From Viscum album (Eukaryota; Streptophyta; Magnoliopsida; Santalales; Viscaceae), in the NCBI GenBank assembly GCA_963277665.1, contig OY728165.1, positions 1,150,130,050-1,150,194,049 on the forward strand: a stretch of DNA of 64,000 nucleotides, in the 5' to 3' direction. This document shows, piece by piece, positions 51,405-63,800 of the stretch. Under the pieces are notes generated by a model. It saw only the letters and a program-made list of their open reading frames with translations. It had not been told where the DNA came from and did no database searches. The translations under genes and the position numbers were made by a program. Numbering within the stretch: the first letter of the stretch is position 1; each line of letters begins with the position of its first letter.

Positions 51405-54400
51405 GTGATCACCACATTTGAAGTAGAAGTCTCCAATGATGTTATGGAAGGAAAAATTATCCTATATTCAAATTTATCCAATGATTTATTGGATTCTGGA
51501 TCATCACACTCTTTTATATCTACCCAATTTTCTAAGAAAATTAAATACTTTTGTTCAAATCAAATGAGGGATTATTCTATCAAAACCTTTAAAAGAAGTA
51601 TCATTTTATAAAAAAATGCTTCATATAGTTCCCATTATGGAATATAATCCTACATTATGTTCTGTTAATATCTTGATACCTATTTTTTAGTTGGATATAA
51701 TCCCTGGTATGGATTTCCTATAAAAATAGGATGAATCAATTTATTGCAACAAAAGAAAAATATTTTCTATGGGGAAGATCTAGAACCCATTATCTTTATA
51801 GGGGAAACCTCATCATATTATTCTTAACTATATCCACCCCATCAACTCTATTGAATGATATTTTTCCTGTGGAAGAGGAAAAACCATTTATGGATGAAAA
51901 TTGTAATCATTAAAGTAATTATGTACCTATTGTATAAGAATAAATTGAGGTGTTTTTAATGAATTACATATACATGACCCTATACGTAGAATTGACATTA
52001 CAATTGATATAATTCCTAATAAAATAATAATATCAAATAGTCGTTATAGAATGGTTATTATAGAATTATTGAAGCTGAATAATGAACTAGAATATTTGAG
52101 TAATAAAATATTTATTCTCCCTATTGTCTCTCCATAGAGGGCCCCTATTCGTTTTATTAATAACAATGATGGATCCTTATGTATATTCATTTATTATAGA
52201 TAAATAAAATATATTTTAATAAATAACATGTATAATATTTCTCTCATTAATGACTTATTTGATTAAATTTCAATATATCAATATTTATAGAAGATTGACC
52301 TTCATTCTGAATATCATTAGTTATGAGTAAAGAAGGAAGATATTCCAAATACATGTTTTTAATGAGGTATTTTTATTATAAGTTAATTATAATTCCAAAA
52401 GGATAGACTAATGCAGACTTTCCTTTCATGTATCTAATGAAATTTTTATTCAAGAAATATGTAAAATATTTTTTTGTAGTATTCATTGATGATATTTTGG
52501 TGTATTCTAAAATCTATTAATACCCTAAGAGTTATTGCATATTATTTTTGAGACTCTCATATGGAAAGAGTTATATTGTAAATTTAGAAGTGTGAATATG
52601 GTATTTATCAAATTTCATTTATTGGTTATAATTTCAATAAGGATGTAATCTCTGTTGTTTGTGTGAAGAAAAAATCAATCTAATAATGACCTACATCAAA
52701 AAAACATAACTTAGGTACATACTTTTATTAATTTAGTATGTTACTATTGGTGTTTCATGTTGAATTATTCATGATTGGCTAACCCACTAACCAAACTCCC
52801 ATGTAAATGTGTAATGCTCGTATAGACAAAATAATGTGCATAATGTATGGAAGAATTGAAGATAATATCATTCAATGATCCTATTTTGACTCTATAATCA
52901 GGAAATGGTTGGTTTTTGATATACGGTGATTCACTGAAGAATTTACTAAGTTATTTCCTTATAAAAATGATAATTTTATTTTATATTCATCAAGTATGTT
53001 GAATACACATTAAAAAATTATACAAATCATAATTCAGAGTTTGTAGTATTAATATTGTCTTTGATGTTATGGAGAAACTAACTATATAGTGAATTATGTT
53101 AGATATATATGGATCACAAATGTTTGAAATCTATTTTTACACAAAATGAACTTAACATATAAAAAAAATATGATGGCTCATGTTACTAAATTTTTCTAAT
53201 TTCTTATTACACTACTACCTAGGAAATCAAAATATGATATAAATTCATTAATCTATAAATACAATGGCCTTTTAACGTAAATGGGGATTGAGAATTATTA
53301 TATGTTCATGGATCATGTAATTTTGGATATGAGAATTGTTATAGAAGAGGAAACATAAATACTTTTTCAAATGATTACCAAAATATCTATACTAGAGATG
53401 ATAAATAGATCACAATCTGATGATGAGAATTTTTAAAATAAAATTAAAACCATTAAGGATGGATTATTGGCATTATTCATGTATGGTGATGGAATTATAA
53501 AATTTGGAAAGTAGATATGTGATATATCATTACCTGAGATAGAAAGACAAATATTATATTATTCTCATAGCTCAAACTTCTCTATACACCTTTGTAGTTC
53601 CAAGGTGTATGGAGATATGAAATTGGAAATTGCAGACTATGTATGATGATGCCAATTTTTTTAACAAGTGACGGTTGGGATACATCATCCTCGACGAATC
53701 ATAGAACCTCTCAAAATTCCTTTGTATAAGTTGGATGAAATTATTATAGACATTGACACTGGATTAACAAATACTAAAATAAATAATGATGTAATATGGG
53801 TAATTTTTTTGACATAATAAATCTTTACATTTCATCGATATAAAGGAAGATTTTCCACTTGAGATTGTGGAAAGTATATATATTAGTGATGTTGTAAGAA
53901 TAAATGGGGAACCTCTATTTATTGTGTTTTTTCAAGATTCCCATTTCATCACAAAATTTGGGAAGGTCTTCAGAAGGATTAGAATAAAGAGAATCATAAA
54001 AGAACTTCCTATTACCAATAATCTTACATACATTGTTAAAGGACTATTAAATCATTGGAAGACGTGTTCAAATATCTTTAACATGACATTCAAGGTATGA
54101 AAGTTCTATATTTATCTTTAGTGTAGTTTTACATCAATAATAGTTTCCATTCTAGTACTTAAATATATCCAAATGAACAATTATATGAAAATCTATGTCA
54201 TACAATAACTTGTTGAGAGTGAACATATAAGCCTAGAACTTATCAAAGAGACAAAAAAAGGGGAAACACTCTTCATTGTCATATTAAAAGATCTCAATGT
54301 AGGAAAAAAAGTTTTTTCTTACAATCAAAGTAAGGATTTGGAATTCCAAATGGTAGATAATATCTTTTTGAAACTATATCCATTTAAGGGATTCTTAAGG

Positions 54401-54420
54401 TTACATAAGAAAGGAAAATA
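51405..54420 (+). pseudogene. Pol relic of element A, truncated by element E
   Basis: The protease active site is intact as LLDSGSSHSFIS at 51486-51521. Reverse transcriptase follows (NDLFD near 52250, KIDLHSEYH near 52296, VKKEDIPNT), with the catalytic box preserved as VVFIDDILVYSK near 52478. RNase H is at 53010-53260 (NSEFVVL, MDHKCLKSIFTQNELN). Integrase has the zinc-region residues ILYYSHSSNFSIH near 53550 and PLYKLDEIIIDIDTG near 53720. Its core has DVVRINGEP and QDSHFITKFGK at 53880-53965. The C-terminal part reads DLEFQMVDNIFLKLYP and FLRLHKKGK. It stops at the left edge of the E LTR, where an LSPRYIGPFE-like segment should follow. The family is the same broad chromovirus group as element C. 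Stops rule out function. Confidence 0.85.
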
Positions 54421-54422
54421 AA
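54418..54422. repeat. Presumed target site of element E (ATAAA)
   Basis: The five bases preceding the E LTR. The matching copy should follow the right LTR, outside the window, so this is a prediction. Confidence 0.35.
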
Positions 54423-56010
54423 TGTAGAGACCCGTAGCTTATCGTACATTGACATTTCATTACTTTTGCGGAATACTTAGTACATAACAAAAACACACAC
54501 TAAAGGATCGTAATAGTTTAGTGTCTTTGGAAACTCGGAACGTAATCTTCTAATCATGGTGAAAGTTCTTCAATATCTCCCATAAAGGTCATCCCTTTTT
54601 TCTACCTAAAACCTTTCTTTATATCCTGGGGAAAAGAAAACATAAAAGGGTGAGCTCAAATGCTCAGTAAGGGTAAACAAAGGAAATATCAATCACATAA
54701 TTTTCATAAGAACATAACATTTTTGGAAATCTTAACCTGCAAAAGAGAGCATAATTTCATAACATGGGATAAATCATAGTAGTGAAATGAAATCATAACT
54801 TAAAACATTACTCATTGTGGAATACACACATAATCATAGAGAATCATTTCTTGTTAGTCAAGACTCATTGCCAAGACTATCTTAGTGGACAAAGTCCCTT
54901 TCTGAATCGAGTAATCCTCGTTTCAGTCCTGTTTCACTGAACCGGTATAACCTACCATTCCAGCCATGTCTATCTCATGAGATATAAAATCTTTACCCAA
55001 TGCATTGGAGGGAGATATAGGTCCCACCCATCTCTTAATGAATCCTTTCTTATGTGTGCCACAAAATCATAAATCATACATCATTTCATAACCCATGTAA
55101 TAAAAATGGGATTCTTAAACAACATGACATCATAAAACCATTCATATAAGATAAAGGAATTCATAAACATAATTCCATCACAACATAGTCAAATAAATGT
55201 AAAAATATGGATAGAAACAGAACTCTTTATTATCTTAGATGGAAAATAATTTTGATAAAACACTTGAATTGAATTCTTGAGGAAAATATCCTTTCTTCTT
55301 CAAAATCAATTTCTTTTCACAAAACATCATGCAACTTTAAAAGAAAGAGATTTTATTGAAAATAGTCATGAAATCTTTTAGAGGAAGCTTCATGAAAATA
55401 AGGCTTTATAAAACAGTAGAAATCCGTTCGTGCCGTATAAGTTAAAAAAAACATTCTTCGTACTTTTGTCAGAAAAGTCAAAAAGTACCTCGTACGACAA
55501 AAGATTCCTTTCATACATATTACTAAAAACTCACCGAAGGGTAAAAATGGATTTAAACAATTGTAGGTGGATGGAAATAATATTAAATTTTGATGAAACA
55601 TGGATGTGGATGATAAAATACACCCCAGTAAATACTTACGAATAAACAATCTCGGATAAAAATGAGATTGTGATATTTCCCTTACCTTAGGTCCAATTTG
55701 CTTCGTATGTGTCCGAACCTCCTGTATAATGATTTAAATAATGTCATTGACTTATTACAGAATCATATTCATTGTTATGATATCATATATGGTTCACTTA
55801 TGACATTATATTACCCGTTCTTTTGTAAATTCCATGTTAAAGAAGCGTTTTGGGTAAAATCGTTTCATTTATCGTAGGTGTTTTGACTTGTTGTTCTTGA
55901 CATCATTATTACTTATATCATGATTTACTTACTTCCAGAATATAAAATATGATTTATATATCATATATATTCAGTATATATATATATATAATAGATAGAT
56001 AAATAAAATG

Positions 56011-56064
56011 AAAAACACCGTTCATGGAGACGGTAGTCCGTACGTACGCATGAACGCTGTTTTT
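56011..56064 (-). repeat. LTR hairpin 1
   Basis: The left arm AAAAACACCGTTCATG (56011-56026) pairs with the right arm CATGAACGCTGTTTTT (56049-56064), 15 of 16 positions. They flank a 22-nt core starting GAGACGGTAGTCC and ending with the palindromic CGTACGTACG. It lies in the transcribed part of the LTR. Confidence 0.88.
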
Positions 56065-56219
56065 CTTTCCTTATTGTCTTGAAATGGAAGTAAGTAGATG
56101 ACATACATATGTATATATATATACATAAATCCAGTAGCTTTATAATGTCATGTATTTCATTATTATTTCTTATATATACATTATAATCATTCTTAAATGG
56201 TTAACATGGAGAATGAATC

Positions 56220-56266
56220 TCATCGCGTCGTGGAGACGGTATTCCTTACGTACGCACGAGCGATGA
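56220..56266 (-). repeat. LTR hairpin 2
   Basis: The arms TCATCGCGTCGTG (56220-56232) and CACGAGCGATGA (56255-56266) pair with one bulged base. The 22-nt core (56233-56254) starts GAGACGGTATTCC and ends TACGTACG. The stem sequence differs from hairpin 1 but is still complementary. Confidence 0.88.
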
Positions 56267-56406
56267 TATCATTTCTATAAATATTGAATTGAATTGGAGT
56301 GGATTATAAAATATATCAGAATCATTATGATGTTGTAATAACTATGTATAGTTATTCTTTACACCATTATACCCATCCATGTAAGGTGGTGGTGGAAAAT
56401 AGATTA

Positions 56407-56451
56407 CACCACGGCGTGGAGACGGTATTCCGTACGTACGCACGCGCGGTG
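56407..56451 (-). repeat. LTR hairpin 3
   Basis: The arms CACCACGGCGTG (56407-56418) and CACGCGCGGTG (56441-56451) pair imperfectly around a 22-nt core (56419-56440) starting GAGACGGTATTCC and ending CGTACGTACG. Spacing to hairpin 2 is about 187 bp. Confidence 0.85.
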
Positions 56452-56785
56452 ATTTCTTTTTCCGTAGGATGGATAGATGGTGAAATAGGGTTGTTTCGTA
56501 CTAATAATAACATATCAGTATATGAGTGATACTGATGTTATTACTTCATAATGAAACAACCTAAGAAGAAGAAGTGGAAGAAGAAATAAAGATGAAAGAA
56601 TTGGTAACGGTAATTACCTCTTCTTTGAAGTGCCTCTTTGAGACCTCCTCTTAGGGCACTAGAATTGGTCTTTGAGGAAGACCAGAACCTCTAGGATGTT
56701 GCTAGGGAAGTGGAGAAGGGATTTTGGCAGGGGTTGGCCGAGCTTGAGTGCTCAAATTGGTGTGAGGAGGAGGGGGAGGAGGTGT

Positions 56786-56798
56786 CCTTTTATAAGGG
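56786..56798 (-). promoter_or_regulatory. TATA box of element E left LTR
   Basis: The minus strand reads CCCTTATAAAAGG, followed downstream by ACACCTCCTCCCCC. Transcription would run toward lower coordinates, placing all three hairpins in the transcript leader. Confidence 0.6.
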
Positions 56799-58637
56799 AG
56801 GAGAGGGGCACCTTAGGAATTCTTAAAAATATTAATTTATAATAAATATAACCCCACTTAAAAACCTCCAAAAATGACTCATATTCGAAGCTTAGATGAG
56901 ATAGGGTTGTAATCTCATCAACCAATCAAATTTATACATGTTTGGATCTTATTTTAAACCTTATCAATTAGATTTAACTCTAAGTTAAATAATTTAACTT
57001 TTACCGTGTCTTTTTGTTTTCTTTCACTATATGGTTAATACACTTACTATAACATGCCAAACGAACCCCAAATTGTATATTATTAATACATATATCCTTA
57101 TCTAAGTCATTTGGCCGAACCTTAGATTTTTAGGAATAAAATAACAATTAATAATATAATATTTGATTTAAAAACCATTTTGTGTCAATTTTGACACTAT
57201 TTGATATATGATTTTTTTTTAAAGTCATAAAAGAATTATATATTCGAACCAAGTTGATTAAATCAACACTAATATATCAGAGTAACCTAGAAAATTAGTG
57301 GAATTCATAAAAAGTCTTAAATTACATTTATTTTGGTATTTATATTATCAATTATGTCAATATTTCATTAATAAGATAATTACTGCATCATCTTTGTGTC
57401 ATAAATAAATTATATTATTTGATGTCTAAAAATTACAAATAAAATACCATCATGTAGGAAATCTTTTTAGCTTTCTAATGAATATTTATAGTCGAATTTA
57501 TCTTATGTATAACCCCATATTAAAAATGATTTACTTATTAAACTTTGATTTTAACTATTTTAACCCTTCTTTAAATAAATTAATAATAAATGTCCTAATT
57601 TAATCCAAGTGGGCCTAAATGGTCATATTTTATTCCTAAGTTTGTTTTTGGTCGAATTACACTTGTCCAATAGAATTAGGACATGTGTTAGGGTAATATT
57701 AATATCATATTTACCCTTAGTTACCCTATTTACTATTAACCATGGTAAAAAAGTAAAAAGTTTCTATTCACCAAAAAATTATTTTCATCTCATTGAACCA
57801 CATTTTAGTCCTTGATATTAACCGTGTCTCTCGGATTTTCGAAATTCCATTCACAGAAGCGGTAAAATTAAGTTTTATGCAAAATTCCGTTTTTAACCTA
57901 CCACTTAGTGGTTTCACTATTCATCAAAAATTGAAAGTTTTCAGAAAAATGCCAAAATTTCATCCTAAGCTATATTTCATATTCCGAATTCAAAAATGAA
58001 GTCTATTTTACCAAATTCATAACATAGAAGTTGCATTAATTAATTTTATAATTAAATCCCGCTGTTAAAACAAATAGCGTGTTTTTTAAGAAACAAAATC
58101 TATCAAAAGATTGACACTTGATTATGTCTGGTTTAAATGTGAAATTACAAACAATGACCAACATTGTATTAAATTGTAAAAATATATTCTAAATATACTT
58201 TAAAATCACTCAAATTAATAATTTATCACTATTAATTATTTCGATTAAAAAAGTTGTTTTTAATTATAATTTAGTAATTTTCACTATTCATTAGAATATG
58301 AAAGTTATCCGAAAAGTACCAAAATTTCACCTTAGGCTAAATTCGATACTCCGAATCCAAAAATGAATTCCATTTTGAAAAATAAAATTTACAAAATTTC
58401 CAAAAAGTGGTTATTACTATTCATAACGGCTAGTTTTAATAATATTTTAATAGCATATCGTTGTTTCGTGAAACTCAGTATTGCATACTACACACGCTAT
58501 CGAGGAAGGTCGCGATTGCGTGTAACGGAAGGAAAGTCAAGGATGCGTATTGTGAAAGCTTCTTTTGTTGTAGCGTACAACACAAGACATTAATGAAATT
58601 AAAAAGAATATTTTTCATAAAATCTTGGGGCGTTACA

Positions 58638-58652
58638 TTCTACCCCCCTTAA
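58638..58652 (-). other. Polypurine tract of element E
   Basis: The minus strand reads AAGGGGGGTAGAA directly before the 3' LTR. The preceding CGAATTTCGAGGGCGAAAT is the conserved sequence usually found at the 3' end of plant gypsy pol, a remnant of the deleted coding region. Confidence 0.85.
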
Positions 58653-59990
58653 AATGAATTTCGCCCTCGAAATTCGTCGGGGTTATAAATGGTTTACTAT
58701 TCAAAATTTTCTTTGATAGAAACCCACATCGTAAAAAGGAACACCAAAACATGGCTTTAAAAACTAAAGTATGAAATGTAACGATTACCCAAATATACTA
58801 ATCACTGGGTTTCCACATAGGTGAAAATATGGATATGGAAGAAAAATCTAACCATCATGTTCTGATGGAGAGTGGTAGAGAACATGGCTATGGAAAAGCC
58901 AGTAATCACAAATCCATAGATTTGTGATGATATAAGGTACCATCTGATTCATCAGGTATAATATCACTAGGACAACATTTTTGGTTTTCAAGATCATTTC
59001 CCTAAAGTTGAAAATTTGCTTAGAATAAATACTTACTTTATTTTGGTAAAATATCACTTTTGTTCATGCCTTGAACAATTTCTACTTCATCTCTTAAATA
59101 AATGAAGTTGAATTTGTTATTCGTGATGTGTTAGCAGATCATGTGATAGAATGACAGGTCATTCCATCTGTCTCAAACAAAAGGTTAGCAAAACTTATAT
59201 ACATAAGTCGATCTATAGTGAGATTAATCATATATGGTTCCTAAAATGGACTTATACTTCATATATCATACTGCTTAATATAATAAAACTAGTTTCTACT
59301 AAACAGGGACTTCCTGTAGGTCAGTGGTAGGCGATAAAGGCCAGTCGCACTTCGGTTGTGGGTTCGATTCCCACAGCCTTGTCCGAAGCGATGGGCTGTC
59401 GCCCGTCCTGCAGGTTGTCCTTTTTCTAAAACTACGTTAATATAACATCCCATCAATAATATCGAAAATCTTCTATCCTAAAAAAATACTGACTTATGTC
59501 CAACATAATCCAGTCTAATCTTTAGGCTTATTCATAATACTGCAGTCCACTCTCATAATATAGTGACAACGATTACCAGAGATTTAATACTGTCGTTGAT
59601 CCCCACATATCATAAGATATGTCTTGTTGGTCACATTCCAAACATTCAAAGTCCTTAATCGTGTATTCTCTTGAATACCTTAGTGAAAACATGAGTGCAG
59701 TTAAAAGTTAACACTTTCCACATACCAAAATCCTCAAAATTATTTATACTCAAACCATGATATCACTTAGTCCTTATATCAATCATGAGCTCATGAATAC
59801 TATCAAACATTTAATTTTCTCATTATCCCTTCATTATGCGCATATCATCTACATTCCAAAAATATCTGAATAACCTTTCATGGATACTGGTAACATTAAT
59901 CATATACTTTCAAAACACAAGGAAAGACAACAGTGTAACAATCCATAGATGTCTCTTTATTCCAAAATTACACATGATAAACATGTAATC
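58653..59990 (-). other. Non-coding internal spacer of element E
   Basis: About 1.3 kb between the polypurine tract and gag with no pol domain in either orientation. It contains the SINE at about 59305-59425. Nothing else is recognised. Confidence 0.6.
59305..59425 (+). mobile_element. tRNA-derived SINE
   Basis: A GC-rich segment of about 120 bp. It has an A-box-like GTAGGTCAGTGGTAGG (59316-59331), a perfect B-box GGTTCGATTCC (59361-59371) and a perfect T-arm GTGGG-TTCGATT-CCCAC, followed by a tRNA-unrelated tail and a terminal T run (59421-59425). Acceptor and anticodon arms do not fold, so it is not a tRNA gene. A short body ending in T resembles Au-type plant SINEs, though family identity is unverified. 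Flanking TTTCTACTAAAC and TTTCTAAAAC may be remnants of a target duplication. It is antisense to element E. Confidence 0.72.
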
Positions 59991-60040
59991 ATTCCACTAC
60001 ATTCTCAAACCATTGACCGAGCTTCAAAAATTCTTTCATC

Positions 60041-60574
60041 TCACATATCATTTGTAGTCTCTTCATCATCATCCACATAAATACTACCCATATGACCATA
60101 CTGATTCTCTTCATGAGTCTTTCCCTTAGGGCATTTGTTTGCATAATGCCCATACATTCCACATTTAAAACACTTAACCATTTTTGATGTCGTAGCAATA
60201 CCATTATCCTCATCCATGGTGTTAACCGACCCTTTTCCTTTGCACTTACTTGCTTTGTGTCCTTCTTTTCCACACCCAAAGCATCTTCCAGTTCCCTTGA
60301 AACATTCTCCTTGATGCCTCTTCCCACATGATTTACATAGGGGAAATTGAACTTTCTTTCCTCTATGATCATCATGGAACTCCATCTTTCTCTTATTAGT
60401 TGAGTCAGGAAACTTACCAAATTTTACTTTATTGATCATGTTGTGATATTGCTGATTCGGCATAATAATGATGTTTGGACATCCAAATCTCATTTCATTT
60501 GGTTGCTCATGAAGAATATCATTCCATTGTCCATCATATCCTCCATTATTGTGAATCATCTTGTTTCCAGCCAT
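60041..60574 (-). CDS. Capsid-less gag / nucleocapsid protein of element E
   Basis: An intact 177-residue ORF starting MAGNKM, about 230 bp after the primer site. It has three zinc knuckles: C80-x2-C83-x3-H87-x3-C91, then C98-x2-C101-x4-H106-x4-C111, then C135-x2-C138-x4-H143-x4-C148. Basic residues surround them, and the tail is acidic (DDDEE near 167-172). Such knuckles bind retroelement RNA in packaging. The usual capsid domain is absent; the N-terminal 75 residues (NIIIMPNQ and similar) match only the D relic. With no pol, it would have to cooperate with proteins of an autonomous partner. Whether it is translated is unknown, but it is the only clean ORF in the internal region. Confidence 0.82.
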   Translation of the reverse strand: MAGNKMIHNNGGYDGQWNDILHEQPNEMRFGCPNIIIMPNQQYHNMINKVKFGKFPDSTNKRKMEFHDDHRGKKVQFPLCKSCGKRHQGECFKGTGRCFGCGKEGHKASKCKGKGSVNTMDEDNGIATTSKMVKCFKCGMYGHYANKCPKGKTHEENQYGHMGSIYVDDDEETTNDM

Positions 60575-60805
60575 TTTCTAAAACCCAAATAGAATAGTGT
60601 TAGATGCAAAAATCGTAATAAAGGGGGAGTAACTTAAATATCTATCATCTTTGGTTTAATCTAATATCGTTACCATAGTTCTAGAACTATATCCTATACG
60701 TATACTTATCCTTAGGGGCATCCCTAGACATACCTTAGAAATATCTCTAGGTATCTCACTAACGTTTTCGCATCCTAGTTTCCAAAGGTTGACTAAACCT
60801 TTCCT

Positions 60806-60816
60806 CTGATACCAAC
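60806..60816 (-). other. Primer-binding site of element E
   Basis: CTCTGATACCA on the plus strand, so TGGTATCAGAG on the element strand. This exactly matches the common tRNA-Met primer site, two bases from the 5' LTR. Confidence 0.9.
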
Positions 60817-60818
60817 TG

Positions 60819-63800
60819 TAGAGACCCGTAGCTTATCGTACATTGACATTTCATTACTTTTGCGGAATACTTAGTACATAACAAAAACACACACTAAAGG
60901 ATCGTAATTGTTTAGTGTCTTTGGAAACTCGGAACGTAATCTTCTAATCGTGGTGAAAGTTCTTCAATATCTCCCATAAAGGTCATCCCTTTTTTCTACC
61001 TAAAACCTTTCTTTATATCCTGGGGAAAAGAAAACATAAAAGGGTGAGCTCAAATGCTCAGTAAGGGTAAACAAAGGAAATATCAATCACATAATTTTCA
61101 TAAGAACATAACATTTTTGGAAATCTTAACCTGCAAAAGAGAGCATAATTTCATAACATGGGATAAATCATAGTAGTGAAATGAAATCATAACTTAAAAC
61201 ATTACTCATTGTGGCATACACACATAATCATAGAGAATCATTTCTTGTTAGTCAAGACTCATTTCCAAGACTATCTTAGTGGACAAAGTCCCTTTCTGAA
61301 TCGAGTAATCCTCGTTTCAGTCCTGTTTCACTGAACCGGTATAACCTACCATTCCAGCCATGTCTATCTCATGAGATATAAAATCTTTACCCAATGCATT
61401 GGAGGGAGATATAGGTCCCACCCATCTCTTAATGAATCCTTTCTTATGTGTGCCACAAAATCATAAATCATACATCATTTCATAACCCATGTAATAAAAA
61501 TGGGATTCTTAAACAACATGACATCATAAAACCATTCATATAAGATAAAGGAATTCATAAACATAATTCCATCACAACATAGTCAAATCAATGTAAAAAT
61601 ATGGATAGAAACAGAACTCTTTATTATCTTAGATGGAAAATAATTTTGATAAAACACTTGAATTGAATTCTTGAGGAAAATATCCTTTCTTCTTCAAAAT
61701 CAATTTCTTTTCACAAAACATCATGCAACTTTAAAAGAAAGAGATTTTATTGAAAATAGTCATGAGATCTTTTAGAGGAAGCTTCATGAAAATAAGGCTT
61801 TATAAAACAGTAGAAATCCGTTCGTGCCGTATAAGTTAAAAAAAAACATTCTTCGTACTTTTGTCGGAAAAGTCAAAAAGTACCTCGTACGACAAAAGAT
61901 TCCTTTCATACATATTACTAAAAACTCACCGAAGGGTAAAAATGGATTTAAACAATTGTAGGTGGATGGAAATAATATTACATTTTGATGAAACATGGAT
62001 GTGGATGATAAAATACACCCCAGTAAATACTTACGAATAAACAATCTCGGATAAAAATGAGATTGTGATATTTCCCTTACCTTAGGTCCAATTTGCTTCG
62101 TATGTGTCCGAACCTCCTGTATAATGATTTAAATAATGTCATTGACTTATTACAGAATCATATTCATTGTTATGATATCATATATGGTTCACTTATGACA
62201 TTATATTACCCGTTCTTTTGTAAATTCCATGTTAAAGAAGCGTTTTGGGTAAAATCGTTTCATTTATCGTAGGTGTTTTGACTTGTTGTTCTTGACATCA
62301 TTATTACTTATATCATGATTTACTTACTTCCAGAATATAAAATATGATTTATATATCATATATATTCAGTATATATATATATATAATAGATAGATAAATA
62401 AAATGAAAAACATCGTTCATGGAGACGGTAGTCCGTACGTACGCATGAACGCTGTTTTTCTTTCCTTATTGTCTTGAAATGGAAGTAAGTAGATGACATA
62501 CATATGTATATATATATACATAAATCCAGTAGCTTTATAATGTCATGTATTTCATTATTATTTCTTATATATACATTATAATCATTCTTAAATGGTTAAC
62601 ATGGAGAATGAATCTCATCGCGTCGTGGAGACGGTATTCCCTACGTACGCACGAGCGATGATATCATTTCTATAGATATTGAATTGAATTGGAGTGGATT
62701 ATAAAATATATCAGAATCATTATGATGTTGTAATAACTATGTATAGTTATTATTTACACCATTATACCCATCCATGTAAGGTGGTGGTGGAAAATAGATT
62801 ACACCACGGCGTGGAGACGGTATTCTGTACGTACGCACGCGCGGTGATTTCTTTTTCCGTAGGATGGATAGATGGTGAAATAGGGTTGTTTCGTACTAAT
62901 AATAACATATCAGTATATGAGTGATACTGATGTTATTACTTCATAATGAAACAACCTAAGAAGAAGAAGTGGAAGAAGAAATAAAGATGAAAGAATTGGT
63001 AACGGTAATTACCTCTTCTTTGAAGTGCCTCTTTGAGACCTCCTCTTAGGGCACTAGAATTGGTCTTTGAGGAAGACCCGAACCTCTAGGATGTTGCTAG
63101 GGAAGTGGAGAAGGGATTTTGGCAGGGGTTGGCCGAGCTTCAGTGCTCAAATTGGTGTGAGGAGGAGGGGGAGGAGGTGTCCTTTTATAAGGGAGGAGAG
63201 GGGCACCTTAGGAATTCTTAAAAATATTAATTTATAATAAATATAACCCCACTTAAAAACCTCCAAAAATGACTCATATTCGAAGCTTAGATGAGATAGG
63301 GTTGTAATCTCATCAACCAATCAAATTTATACATGTTTGGATCTTATTTTAAACCTTATCAATTAGATTTAACTCTAAGTTAAATAATTTAACTTTTACC
63401 GTGTCTTTTTGTTTTCTTTCACTATATGGTTAATACACTTACTATAACATGCCAAACGAACCCCAAATTGTATATTATTAATACATATATCCTTATCTAA
63501 GTCATTTGGCCGAACCTTAGATTTTTAGGAATAAAATAACAATTAATAATATAATATTTGATTTAAAAACCATTTTGTGTCAATTTTGACACTATTTGAT
63601 ATATGATTTTTTTTGAAAGTCATAAAAGAATTATATATTCGAACCAAGTTGATTAAATCAACACTAATATATCAGAGTAACCTATAAAATTAGTGGAATT
63701 AATAAAAAGTCTTAAATTACATTTATTTTGGTATTTATATTATCAATTATGTCAATATTTCATTAATAAGATAATTACTGCATCATCTTTGTGTCATAAA

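Larger units (their letters stand above)
54423..58637 (-). repeat. 3' LTR of element E (4215 bp)
   Basis: Plus-strand limits are TGTAGAGACCCGTAG and GGGGCGTTACA, so on the element strand it runs TGTAACGCC...TCTCTACA. By eye it differs from the right LTR at about 22 positions plus a few indels over 3.18 kb, near 0.7%. It carries a TATA box and three hairpins. Open frames inside it (for example 55353-55649, 56299-56529, 58363-58593) are not supported as genes. Confidence 0.92.

Noticed and set aside
55353..55649. LTR open frames of element E (also 56299-56529, 57609-57999, 58363-58652 and right-LTR copies)
   Set aside because: They lie in non-coding LTR sequence, show no domain, and lack conserved frames in D.
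59305..59380. Functional tRNA gene
   Set aside because: The T-arm and B-box are good, but acceptor and anticodon arms do not fold and a tRNA-unrelated tail and T run follow, which fits a SINE.
59989..60420. 143-codon minus-strand frame
   Set aside because: It overlaps the zinc-knuckle gag in another frame and lacks recognisable motifs.
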